Assembly (NCBI GenBank): GCA_030431695.1
Contig: JAUIIU010000012.1
Location: 1-58,387 of the forward strand
DNA: 58,387 bases
Direction of reading: 5' to 3'
From: Bacteroidia bacterium
GTDB lineage: Bacteria > Bacteroidota > Bacteroidia > Flavobacteriales > Flavobacteriaceae
The notes below the pieces were generated by a model that saw nothing but the letters and a program-made list of their open reading frames with translations, ran no database searches and was not told the DNA's origin. Numbering within the stretch: the first letter of the stretch is position 1; the number at the start of each line of letters is the position of its first letter. The translations under genes were made by a program, and so were the position numbers. Positions 23,438-31,626 of this stretch are shown one piece after another.

Positions 23438-24401
23438 AGGAGAGGTTTCGCAATTCGTTGAGAAGTATTTTCTGCACTTCAATGCGGCCAGCCTTGTCGA
23501 CGCGGCCAAAGGTTACGAAACACAGCTAAATAACGGATCGCGTATGTTGGTTTCCATGGCAGGGGCCATGAGTACTGCCGAACTGGGCAAGATCTTCGCG
23601 GAAATGATCCGTCAGGATAAGGTGCATATCATTTCGTGTACAGGGGCAAACCTGGAGGAAGACGTGATGAACCTTGTGGCTCACAGTCATTACAAGCGCA
23701 TTCCGGAATATCGCGACCTTACTCCTCAACAGGAATGGGAGCTTCTGGAGAAGGGGTTGAACCGTGTTACGGACACCTGTATTCCGGAGGAAGAGGCCTT
23801 CAGGCGAATTCAGCATCATATATTCAAAATATGGAAAGATGCCGAATCGCGCGGAGAGCGACTCTTTCCTCATGAATTCCTCTACAAACTCCTGTTAAGC
23901 GGAGTGATGGAATCCGATTACGAGATCGATGTGAAAAATTCCTGGATGCTTGCGGCTGCAGAGAAGAACCTGCCAATGGTTGTTCCCGGCTGGGAGGACA
24001 GCACCCTGGGTAACATCTTTGCGAGCTACGTGATCAAAGGTGAGTTGAAGGCGAGTACGATGAAGTCTGGGATAGAGTATATGACCTTCCTTGCCGACTG
24101 GTATACTGACAATTCTGAAAACGGTATTGGCTTCTTCCAGATCGGTGGTGGGATCGCCGGTGACTTCCCGATCTGTGTCGTGCCTATGCTTTACCAGGAT
24201 ATGGAACGTACGGATACGCCATTCTGGAGCTATTTCTGCCAGATCTCCGATTCGACAACCAGCTACGGAAGCTATTCGGGAGCTGTTCCCAACGAAAAGA
24301 TAACATGGGGCAAACTGGGGATCGATACCCCGAAGTTCGTGATCGAAAGTGATGCGACCATTGTTGCACCCCTGATTTTTGCTTACCTGCTCAATATGTA
24401 A
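23427..24401 (+). CDS. Deoxyhypusine synthase-like enzyme, probable homospermidine synthase
   Basis: A 324-residue protein of the deoxyhypusine synthase family. The start is the ATG at 23427 inside the agmatinase end; it begins MRTKGEVSQFVEKYF. The active-site Lys region of the family is present near the C-terminus as TWGKLGID (Lys296), followed by ESDATIVAPL, and NAD-binding stretches such as SCTGANLEED and FFQIGGGIAGDFP are kept. Bacteria lack the eIF5A partner, and known bacterial homologues use NAD, spermidine or putrescine to make homospermidine. Its place after agmatinase supports a polyamine role. Product (homospermidine or another polyamine) is inferred. Confidence 0.85.
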   Translation: MRTKGEVSQFVEKYFLHFNAASLVDAAKGYETQLNNGSRMLVSMAGAMSTAELGKIFAEMIRQDKVHIISCTGANLEEDVMNLVAHSHYKRIPEYRDLTPQQEWELLEKGLNRVTDTCIPEEEAFRRIQHHIFKIWKDAESRGERLFPHEFLYKLLLSGVMESDYEIDVKNSWMLAAAEKNLPMVVPGWEDSTLGNIFASYVIKGELKASTMKSGIEYMTFLADWYTDNSENGIGFFQIGGGIAGDFPICVVPMLYQDMERTDTPFWSYFCQISDSTTSYGSYSGAVPNEKITWGKLGIDTPKFVIESDATIVAPLIFAYLLNM

Positions 24402-24406
24402 ATGAC

Positions 24407-24697
24407 ATGAGACGAATTATAGTAGATTATTCCAAACTGAATGATGAACTTCTGGCACGCCTGGTTGAGGCCTATCCTTCCGGGTATGATGCATCGGACA
24501 TCATCATTTTCAGAAATGCACAGAACGAAGTGATCGAATGCGTTGAAGTGCGAACCGAGGATACAGTTTACCTGGTCAAGGTTAGTAAGCGATTGGTTGC
24601 TGCGATGGAGGACTATGAATTAGACGATGACGACGACAACGACTCCGACGAATCGGAAGATTACGAGGAAGCCGAGGTTGATGATTTTTCTGAATGA
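24407..24697 (+). CDS. Small acidic protein of unknown function
   Basis: A 96-residue protein with a compact N-terminal part (RRIIVDYSKLNDELLARLVEA, then a beta-rich stretch) and a C-terminal tail (about 67-96) made almost entirely of Asp, Glu and Ser. No family recognised. It begins 5 bp after the deoxyhypusine synthase-like gene and overlaps the DUF155 gene by 4 bp, so it is firmly inside the polyamine operon. A polyanionic tail next to polycation-making enzymes could buffer or sense polyamines, but this is speculation. The N-terminal domain makes it more than a random acidic frame. Confidence 0.75.
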   Translation: MRRIIVDYSKLNDELLARLVEAYPSGYDASDIIIFRNAQNEVIECVEVRTEDTVYLVKVSKRLVAAMEDYELDDDDDNDSDESEDYEEAEVDDFSE

Positions 24698-25473
24698 TGT
24701 ACGCAATTAATTCACTTCAGGTAGCCGGGAGTATTCAGATCCGTTCCGTAAAGAATGCGATCGATGGGACTCTTATTTTCAGCGATAGTGATGAACTATT
24801 CTATCGGCTGGGAGATCGGAAATACCTGTATGTGTTCCAGTTCGGTGTGGTCTGTTTCTTCAATATGGAGGAACGGGCCCGCCTGAAACAACTTCAGCGA
24901 ATAAAGGAATATGCGAAAGGCCGGGTTGGTACTTCTTTATCGGAAGACATCGTGCTTCATGTAAAGAAGGATGTCTCAAAGGTGAGCTATAACGAAGTCA
25001 TTCTTCCCGAATTCAACGAGGAAATGATCCGTCTGGTGATGCTTCATACATCGCAAAGCGTTGCACTGGACAAGTATTCCGGTATTACCGAAGCACTTCT
25101 GGAAGAAGCTGGGGAATACACTCTAAACCTGGAATCCAGGGGAACATTGAAGATTTCCAAGGTAAAGTTGAAGAAACTTATAGGTAAAAACCTTACCCTG
25201 AAGAACGCCATCAGTGAGAACCTGTATATCTTCGATACGCCCGACCTGGTTTGGGAGAACGATTCGATGAAGGTCCTGGATATTAAGTTGAAGAATACCT
25301 TCGACCTGAAGAATCGTTACAGGAATATCCACGACCGAATTGACATCATCAAGGAGAACCTGCAGCTTTTTAAAGATATATGGGACCACAAGGAAAGCAG
25401 TACCCTGGAATGGATCATCATCGTTCTGATCTTTGTTGAGATCGTCGATCTGTTCGTGGGAAAATTATTCTGA
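24694..25473 (+). CDS. RMD1/RMND1 (DUF155) family protein
   Basis: A 259-residue membrane-anchored protein of the DUF155 family, known best from the eukaryotic mitochondrial protein RMND1 and fungal Rmd1/Sif homologues. Family marks: RKYLYVFQFGVVCFFNM near 45-62, ENLYIFDTPDLVWEND near 170-185, a helical region with RIDIIKENLQLFKD, and a C-terminal membrane helix after LEWIII. The domain faces the cytoplasm. Two start codons (24694 and 24697) are equally possible; both overlap the acidic-protein stop. Function in bacteria is unknown; the human protein supports mitochondrial translation. Confidence 0.85.
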   Translation: MMYAINSLQVAGSIQIRSVKNAIDGTLIFSDSDELFYRLGDRKYLYVFQFGVVCFFNMEERARLKQLQRIKEYAKGRVGTSLSEDIVLHVKKDVSKVSYNEVILPEFNEEMIRLVMLHTSQSVALDKYSGITEALLEEAGEYTLNLESRGTLKISKVKLKKLIGKNLTLKNAISENLYIFDTPDLVWENDSMKVLDIKLKNTFDLKNRYRNIHDRIDIIKENLQLFKDIWDHKESSTLEWIIIVLIFVEIVDLFVGKLF

Positions 25474-25492
25474 ATTCAATAAATCTGTGATT

Positions 25493-25906
25493 ATGAACAC
25501 CAAATTTCACGTATCGCTACCCTGCCGTCATATTTCGGCAACTCGCAAGTATTACGAAGGGATCCTGGGTGCATCCGTCGGGAGAAATACGGCAAACTGG
25601 CTGGACATCGACCTGTTCGGGCATCAGATCACCTTTGCCAAGTGTGGAAGTTTCCGGTTCGATTACCCGAACTACAGCTTTGAAAAGACGGTACTTCCCT
25701 CTTTTCACTTCGGAATTATCCTTGAGCCTGAAGACTGGGCGAAGATGAAATCTAGGTTAGGACAGGGAGAGGATTTTTATATCCCCGAAACGCTCTTCCT
25801 GATGGGTAAGTCCGGTGAGCACAATTCGTTCTTTGTAAGGGATCCCAATGGCTATGTTATCGAGTTCAAGAAGTTCTCGGTTGCCGAGGAGATATTCAAG
25901 AGCTAG
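25493..25906 (+). CDS. VOC (glyoxalase/bleomycin-resistance-like) family protein
   Basis: A 137-residue protein of the vicinal-oxygen-chelate fold, starting at the ATG at 25493 (MNTKFHVSLP). It opens with a substrate-binding beta strand and the CRHISATRKYYEGILG helix, has FGHQITFA, SFHFGIIL and NSFFVRDPNGYVIEFK. The last motif with its Glu is the usual metal-binding end. Function could be a dioxygenase, isomerase or resistance protein; not decidable. It follows DUF155 by 19 bp and overlaps the convergent membrane glycosyltransferase gene by 11 bp. Confidence 0.85.
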   Translation: MNTKFHVSLPCRHISATRKYYEGILGASVGRNTANWLDIDLFGHQITFAKCGSFRFDYPNYSFEKTVLPSFHFGIILEPEDWAKMKSRLGQGEDFYIPETLFLMGKSGEHNSFFVRDPNGYVIEFKKFSVAEEIFKS

Positions 25907-27275
25907 TTGTACCAACCTTCGCCTGTCGGAATTTCCATAGTTCCCAGGCTGTGTATCCAAGGACGATGGTATATTCCAGCGAAACGAGCAGTAGGTTTTC
26001 CTTGAAGCCGGATTCCCCGTAGGCCGAATAACTGAGAAAAACGGCTGCACTCCAAAGTATCGGGAAGCGATACTTCGTAAACAGGCACAGGACTAGGGGA
26101 GTAGCCACGTACCATGGGTGTATCGTGGTGGACAGCAGGAAATATCCCGCGATGGACCATAGCATGGCTGTTATCAGTTGTGGGGTGTTTTTATTACTTC
26201 GGAAAAATGCCAGGGCCAGGACAAATGCCAAAACGATGAAGGGAGTGATCTTTCCTACGATCTTGATCGGGTCCCAGCCATTGATCTCAACACCGATCCA
26301 GCGAACAATATAGAAGAGGCTTGCGTTAAACTCGAAATCCTGGAACCACAAAGCGATTGTCGCCGTGAAATTCGAGATGAATTCCGAAGAGAGAAACGGA
26401 AGAAATGTGAGGATAACAGTTCCGATCACCGTCCAGAAGAAATATTTCAGTTTCCAAAATCCCTTGCTGAACAGGCCCTTATCTACGAAATACTGATAGA
26501 ACAGGGGCAGGAATAGCAGCGGGATCAGCTTTACCGACACCGACACACCGAATAATAGCGCAGCTGTGAACCACTTACCCCGTTGCAGGAGGTAAAGAGA
26601 AGCCAACAGGAAGAACAGCATCACACCTTCGAAGTGAAGATTTCCTGTGAGTTCGAGGATGATGAACGGATTCAGAAAATACCAGAAAACGTTCGAAACA
26701 GGGAGTTTGAATGCTTCCAGCAGTTTCTTTCCGAAGTAAAGTATTCCAAGATCGGCAAGTATGATCAGCAGCCTTAGTACGATCACCGAGCCAAGTATGC
26801 TCTTACCGCCCAGTAGACTGGCGATGGCAAAGAGCAACTGGTTTACAGGGGGGTAATTGCTGAAATGACCCGCGCTTAGTTCACCCATTCCAGAGTGCAG
26901 TTCTGAAGCGTGTTCCAGGTTTATATCGGAAGCGATCTCAGCACCCGACATATACATATCCGGGGTGAACAGGTAGGGATTCACACCCTGGCTCACCAGC
27001 TGCCCGTCCCAAAGGAACCTGAAGAAATCTTGTGATAGGTTAGGGATGGCCGGCAGAAAGATAAACCGTAATGCGATCCCGATCCCTACCAATAACCAGA
27101 AATTCCAGCCGTGCATACGGATGATGGCATAGGTAAGGAAGAATAGTCCCGTGTAAAGGGCTATTAGTTTGCTGAAGTCGGAGCGCTCCAGTTCATAAGC
27201 AAAGATCCAGTACAGTAACCCACAAACTAATGCGAAGATGATGGGTGCGGAATGGGTCTTCAGGTATGTGAACAT
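25896..27275 (-). CDS. Multi-pass membrane glycosyltransferase-like protein (mannosyltransferase/GT-C type)
   Basis: A 459-residue integral membrane protein with about 11-12 hydrophobic helices. The extracytoplasmic loop after the early helices carries LSQDFFRFLWDGQLVSQGVNPY, typical of GT-C glycosyltransferases that use lipid-linked sugars (DUF2029/mannosyltransferase group). Acceptor and sugar are unknown. It begins 3 bp after the PD40 lipoprotein gene, so these two form an operon, and it ends overlapping the VOC gene. Confidence 0.8.
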   Translation of the reverse strand: MFTYLKTHSAPIIFALVCGLLYWIFAYELERSDFSKLIALYTGLFFLTYAIIRMHGWNFWLLVGIGIALRFIFLPAIPNLSQDFFRFLWDGQLVSQGVNPYLFTPDMYMSGAEIASDINLEHASELHSGMGELSAGHFSNYPPVNQLLFAIASLLGGKSILGSVIVLRLLIILADLGILYFGKKLLEAFKLPVSNVFWYFLNPFIILELTGNLHFEGVMLFFLLASLYLLQRGKWFTAALLFGVSVSVKLIPLLFLPLFYQYFVDKGLFSKGFWKLKYFFWTVIGTVILTFLPFLSSEFISNFTATIALWFQDFEFNASLFYIVRWIGVEINGWDPIKIVGKITPFIVLAFVLALAFFRSNKNTPQLITAMLWSIAGYFLLSTTIHPWYVATPLVLCLFTKYRFPILWSAAVFLSYSAYGESGFKENLLLVSLEYTIVLGYTAWELWKFRQAKVGTTSS

Positions 27276-27278
27276 GGT

Positions 27279-28412
27279 TTAATCCTGCCATTCGGCAATA
27301 AATAAATTGGTGTCTCTCGTACCACCGTTGTTTCGGTTGGAAGAGAACGCCAGGTATTTTCCGTCATTGGAGAATACCGGGAAGGCGTCGAAGGTCTCAC
27401 CATGAGTTACCCTTTCCAGGTTCTTTCCGTCGATATCGATCAGGTAGAGGTTGAACGGAAAGCCTCGTTCTGCCTCAAAATTGCTGGAAAACAACACTTT
27501 TTCACCGCTGGGGTGGAAAAACGGACTCCAGTTCGCATTTCCGAGATTAGTAAGCTGTCTGAGATCACTACCATCTGCATTACAGATATAGAGCTCCATT
27601 TCGGTTGGCTGCACCAGTCCCTGGGCTAGAAGATCCTTGTATTCTTTGATCTCCGCTGCCGTCTTTGGTCGAGACGAACGGAAGATAAGTTTGGTGCCGT
27701 CCGGTGAGAAAAAGGCACCGCCATCGTATCCAAGTTCATCGGTGATCTGTTTCACATCGCTGCCGTCTATGTTCATGGTGTACAATTCGAGGTCTCCTGA
27801 ACGCATGGACGTGAAAACGATCTTATCACCTTTTGGAGAAACAGTTGCCTCTGCGTCGTAGCCGGGTTCTTCGGTAAGCTGAGCTGTGATGTTTCCTTCC
27901 AGGTCGGCCACGAATATGTCGAATGAATCATAAACCGGCCATACATATCTGCCGTTCTTACGGAGAGGAACTTCAGGGCACTCTTTATCGACTAAATGTG
28001 TAGAAGCGTAAACAAAACTCTTATTGTCTGGAAGGAAATAGGCGCAGGTGGTTCGTCCCATTCCCGTGCTTATCATTGGTGGCTGATTGTTCTTGAACGT
28101 TTCACCTACATTCATCAGAAACATCTGGTCACAACCTACGCCCCAGGCTTCGTTATTGGATTGAAACACCAATTGGTTGTCGTCGAAACTCCAGTATGCT
28201 TCAGCATTGTCACCTCCGAAAGTGATCTGTCTTAAGGATTTAAAGTGCTTTTCGCCAGGGAAGATCAGGCTATCTTCCGAGCCATCCATGAACTCCTCTA
28301 TAGCAGATTTGGTCGGTTGCTCTGCAATAGCTGGTTCCACAACTTCTTTTTCGGTGGAATTCTTGCAGGATATCAGCACAGAAAGTAACAAAAGTGACAG
28401 TAAAAATCTCAT
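27279..28412 (-). CDS. TolB-like PD40 beta-propeller lipoprotein
   Basis: A 377-residue exported lipoprotein with a lipobox ending at Cys16 (SVLISC). The rest is a six-bladed-type propeller made of WD40-like PD40 repeats: SPKGDKIVFTSMRSGDLELY, FSPDGTKLIFRSSR, HPSGEKVLFSSN and FSNDGKYLAFSSNR. TolB-like lipoproteins bind periplasmic or outer-membrane partners; the partner here is not evident. It shares a 31-bp divergent promoter region with the M28 peptidase gene and heads an operon with the membrane glycosyltransferase. Confidence 0.85.
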   Translation of the reverse strand: MRFLLSLLLLSVLISCKNSTEKEVVEPAIAEQPTKSAIEEFMDGSEDSLIFPGEKHFKSLRQITFGGDNAEAYWSFDDNQLVFQSNNEAWGVGCDQMFLMNVGETFKNNQPPMISTGMGRTTCAYFLPDNKSFVYASTHLVDKECPEVPLRKNGRYVWPVYDSFDIFVADLEGNITAQLTEEPGYDAEATVSPKGDKIVFTSMRSGDLELYTMNIDGSDVKQITDELGYDGGAFFSPDGTKLIFRSSRPKTAAEIKEYKDLLAQGLVQPTEMELYICNADGSDLRQLTNLGNANWSPFFHPSGEKVLFSSNFEAERGFPFNLYLIDIDGKNLERVTHGETFDAFPVFSNDGKYLAFSSNRNNGGTRDTNLFIAEWQD

Positions 28413-28420
28413 TTTTCAGT

Positions 28421-28438
28421 TATTTTTGTGCAAAAATA
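28421..28438. promoter_or_regulatory. Palindromic back-to-back -7 boxes for two divergent genes
   Basis: TATTTTTG and CAAAAATA with two bases between form two TAnnTTTG boxes facing opposite ways in a 31-bp gap. The right-facing box serves the M28 peptidase gene and the left-facing box the PD40 lipoprotein gene. Because the boxes nearly touch, RNA polymerase should occupy one promoter at a time. Confidence 0.6.
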
Positions 28439-28443
28439 ATGAT

Positions 28444-29670
28444 ATGCGTTTAATTCTTGCTCTATTTCTAGTTCTTATTGTGTTTTCCTGTAAACAAGAC
28501 GCCAAAATGATGGTGACCATGAAGGAAGACGTTACATATTTAGCTTCCGACAGCCTTATGGGGAGGGAGACAGGTACTTCCTATGAAATGCTTGCTGCTT
28601 CCTACCTTTCGGATCGTTTCAAACATATGAAAATAGATCCCAAAGGTGAAAATGGATACATACAGGAATTCAGTTTTAAACCCAGCACAAATCCTCACGA
28701 AGAAGCTGAGGTTGTTCAGGCTGAAGGAGATGGTACATTAACTGGACGGAACGTGATCGGTTTTATCGACAACAAGGCAGCGACAACCATTGTGATCGGC
28801 GCACATTACGATCACCTGGGTATGGGTGGTCAGGGCTCGCTTTACAGAGGGGAAGAAGCTATACACAACGGAGCAGATGACAATGCCAGCGGAGTTGCTA
28901 TAATGATGCGTTTGGCGCGTGAGTTGAAGGAGAAGAACTCTAACAACAATTATCTTTTCATTGCCTTCTCCGGGGAAGAAATGGGGCTGTTAGGATCCAA
29001 CTATTTTGTAAAGAATCCAACCATAGATATTGAGACGATTAACTATATGGTTAACCTGGATATGGTTGGCAGGTTGAATGATGAGAAGACAATTGCTGTA
29101 CACGGTGTGGGGACTTCACCTACCTGGAAGCAAACCTTGTTCGCGAATAACGATCGCGGTCTTAATATTGTTGAACACGAGAGTGGGATAGGCCCAAGTG
29201 ATTTTACATCTTTCTACATTATGGATATTCCGGTGCTGCATTTCTTTACGGGTCAGCATGAGGATTATCACAAACCAAGTGATGACGCCGATAAACTCAA
29301 CTATGAGGGCATGGAAACCATCTACAGCTACATCATGAATATTATCACCGATCTGGATGATAATGAAAAACTCGCCTTTACTAAGACGAAGAACGAAAGT
29401 GAGAATGTACCTCGTTTCAAGGTGACTCTTGGCGTGGTTCCCGATTACCTGTTTTCCGGAGAGGGTATGCGAATTGACGGACTGAGTGAGGACCGACCAG
29501 CGATCAATGCGGGTATGCAAAAGGGTGATGTCGTAAGAAAGATGGGAGAGTTCGAAGTGAACGATATGATGAGTTATATGGAATGTCTTTCAAAATTCGA
29601 AGTAGGGCAAACCGTTAAAGTCGTGGTCGATCGCAATGGTGAGAAGATCGAACTCGATGTAACCTTTTAA
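28444..29670 (+). CDS. M28-family metallopeptidase lipoprotein with PDZ-like domain
   Basis: A 408-residue lipoprotein starting at the ATG at 28444, with a lipobox Cys at residue 16 (LIVFSC). The M28 zinc aminopeptidase core has His121 (GAHYDHLG), Asp145 (NGADDNASG), the Glu178-Glu179 pair (FSGEEMGLLG), Asp206 (NLDMVGR) and a C-terminal His in HEDYHKPSDD: all ligands of a two-zinc site. The last 90 residues resemble a PDZ domain (GVVPDYLFSGEGMRIDG; AINAGMQKGDVVRK). It probably trims peptides in the periplasm or on the outer membrane. Its stop overlaps that of the convergent LpxR-like gene in TTAA. Confidence 0.92.
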   Translation: MRLILALFLVLIVFSCKQDAKMMVTMKEDVTYLASDSLMGRETGTSYEMLAASYLSDRFKHMKIDPKGENGYIQEFSFKPSTNPHEEAEVVQAEGDGTLTGRNVIGFIDNKAATTIVIGAHYDHLGMGGQGSLYRGEEAIHNGADDNASGVAIMMRLARELKEKNSNNNYLFIAFSGEEMGLLGSNYFVKNPTIDIETINYMVNLDMVGRLNDEKTIAVHGVGTSPTWKQTLFANNDRGLNIVEHESGIGPSDFTSFYIMDIPVLHFFTGQHEDYHKPSDDADKLNYEGMETIYSYIMNIITDLDDNEKLAFTKTKNESENVPRFKVTLGVVPDYLFSGEGMRIDGLSEDRPAINAGMQKGDVVRKMGEFEVNDMMSYMECLSKFEVGQTVKVVVDRNGEKIELDVTF

Positions 29671-30611
29671 AAGTTCCTCGCGATTGATAAAGTGATCCAT
29701 CCATGAAGGAAGGTTTCGGGTGCACGGGCTGAGGCGTAATTGTAGCCTACTTTGTATTCCATACGTTTTTTTCTGAAGTATCCCTCCATGCCGTAACTGA
29801 AGAAATGTTCCACGGGATCGACCGTATATATGGAACTGTCCTCCCTGAAGAACCCTTCGAGTAAGGCATCGTAGATCACGTATCGATAGGCGAATTTCAC
29901 CACAAAGAAGAACTCTGGCCGTATCTCCCCGATCTGGTGATATGCCATAGTATTTCGAAGGCCCTGGCGTTTTCCGAAGTAAAAATTAGTGCCGTTCTCC
30001 AGGAAAATATCCTTTGTTCCCAGGGCAACCCTCGGGTTCCACGCAAAATGCACCCCGAACTTATCGTCTATTAGTTCCCAGTCTCGAGTATAGGTTGCAT
30101 AAAGGTTCATATGAACCGCATCTTCGATCTGCCCGATCCATTCCGGGTTAGCAGATTCGTTGCTTGAATGAAACCAACTCTGAAATCCTTCCGCCCCGGA
30201 GATCTTCCCTGTAACCCCCATCTGAAATGTAAAATCGAGCAACCTTCGCTCGTTGGTATAGGAAAGCGCGGTTGTAATTGCACTGTATCCCGCGTAAGGG
30301 CGGTCGAACAATCGATAGTTCGTTTCGGTGATGTTCGACGGGGTATAGTATTCCTGGGAAATACCGATCAGGAGTTGCCTTCGGTCACGTTCTTCTTCCA
30401 GTCCGTTCAGGAGGATGCGGTAATTAATAAAGGACCCTGTGGTGTAATACCAATCGGTGAAATGGAGAAAATCATTATCGTGGTGAAGTTCGATCTGCCT
30501 CTTGTAAAAGGGGATATCTTCTTCCGTTTCAGGGGCGTCCTGGGCGAAGCATTCCGAAGAGAAAAAAAGAATGAGCAGCAATACGACGATCGCCCCCTTT
30601 GGTTGGTTCAT
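29667..30611 (-). CDS. LpxR-like lipid A deacylase (DUF2219), copy 1
   Basis: A 314-residue outer-membrane beta-barrel protein with a signal peptide (1-23, ending CFAQ). It has the LpxR family marks: HHDNDFLHFTDWYYTTG, with the Asn-Asp pair expected in the active site, and FDRPYAGY. LpxR removes the 3'-acyloxyacyl chain of lipid A. It lies 41 bp downstream of a second, related gene in the same direction; the two share the layout but differ clearly, so this is an old duplication. The active-site His cannot be placed with certainty by eye. Confidence 0.85.
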   Translation of the reverse strand: MNQPKGAIVVLLLILFFSSECFAQDAPETEEDIPFYKRQIELHHDNDFLHFTDWYYTTGSFINYRILLNGLEEERDRRQLLIGISQEYYTPSNITETNYRLFDRPYAGYSAITTALSYTNERRLLDFTFQMGVTGKISGAEGFQSWFHSSNESANPEWIGQIEDAVHMNLYATYTRDWELIDDKFGVHFAWNPRVALGTKDIFLENGTNFYFGKRQGLRNTMAYHQIGEIRPEFFFVVKFAYRYVIYDALLEGFFREDSSIYTVDPVEHFFSYGMEGYFRKKRMEYKVGYNYASARAPETFLHGWITLSIARNF

Positions 30612-30652
30612 ACCTCAAAAATAGGAAAAGAATTGAATTGTGCGGCATACCC

Positions 30653-31525
30653 TTAAAAGCTCCTTGCATATGAGAGAATAAGATAGTGATGTGTCTGCAT
30701 CATCGAAGTCTCGTCTGAATGAAACCTGTAGCTAACCTGGTAATCGTTTCGATCGAAACGATGTTTAAAGTCGAATCCTACCCGGTAAAAGGATTCAAAC
30801 GGTTCAACGAGGTATAATGAATCATCACCAAAAGCATTCCCTTCCAACAGCCCGTTGTGTCCAACCCAACGATAGGCAAACCTGAAAGCAAAGAATATCT
30901 CTCGTTCAGTACTTCCTATCTGACCGTAGGCAATACTCGAGTTCATTTCTGCCCGCCTTCCGAAATAGGCCACTACTTCCGGCTGAAGATATTGATCCCT
31001 GCTGCCATAAGCAACCTCAGGATGTATGGCAAAACGAACACCGAACGGATTTGGGGCCACTTGCCATTCCCTGGCGTATTGGGTGTAAAGGTTTAGGTGA
31101 AAGGTATCGGAAAGTTCTGCTACCCAACTCTGTGGATCTGAAACCACAACAGCGTTGTGATACCATCTTTGAAAAGCCCCGGCGCCGGAAGACCTTCCTG
31201 CCAGACCAACTTCCATCTGAACATTCAGAAAGTTTTCAGGGGAGGCCAGTGACCAACCGCCGTTCAAGCCTAGATAACCGGCGTATGGCCTGTCCATTTC
31301 TTCAATGATTTCAGTACTGGTATCGTCCGGGGTGAAAGCTTCCACACCCAGTCGAAAATTGAGTTGCTCGTATTCTCGGGTGAAGATTCCGTTTGAAAGT
31401 CGGTGTTTATAGGTGAGGAACAATCCGAACGAGTAGTATCGATCGGTAAGAACAAAAAAGTCATTGTCGTGACGAATTCCCAGCTGGTGTTTAACGGTAA
31501 TGCTCTTATCTTCCTGGGCAATCAA
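30653..31525 (-). CDS. LpxR-like lipid A deacylase (DUF2219), copy 2, start codon unclear
   Basis: Outer-membrane barrel protein related to copy 1: RHDNDFFVLTDRYYSFG and MDRPYAGY are present. The given start is a TTG at 31525, but that would leave no signal peptide. The same frame stays open further upstream and encodes a good one (RINKLLRVSLCFTLLLVLSA, ending near LIAQE), yet contains no ATG, GTG or TTG there. The best candidate is the ATT at 31600, a rare start codon; an ATG lost by mutation (now CTA at 31592-31594) or a sequencing error are alternatives. It follows the cellulose-synthase-like GT2 gene. Confidence 0.75.
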   Translation of the reverse strand: MIAQEDKSITVKHQLGIRHDNDFFVLTDRYYSFGLFLTYKHRLSNGIFTREYEQLNFRLGVEAFTPDDTSTEIIEEMDRPYAGYLGLNGGWSLASPENFLNVQMEVGLAGRSSGAGAFQRWYHNAVVVSDPQSWVAELSDTFHLNLYTQYAREWQVAPNPFGVRFAIHPEVAYGSRDQYLQPEVVAYFGRRAEMNSSIAYGQIGSTEREIFFAFRFAYRWVGHNGLLEGNAFGDDSLYLVEPFESFYRVGFDFKHRFDRNDYQVSYRFHSDETSMMQTHHYLILSYARSF

Positions 31526-31626
31526 CGGATCGGCGGACAGTACTAACAGAAGAGTGAAACAAAGCGATACACGAAGCAGCTTATTGATTCGTAGCGAAAT
31601 TATATTTATTCCGTGGAATTTGATGG

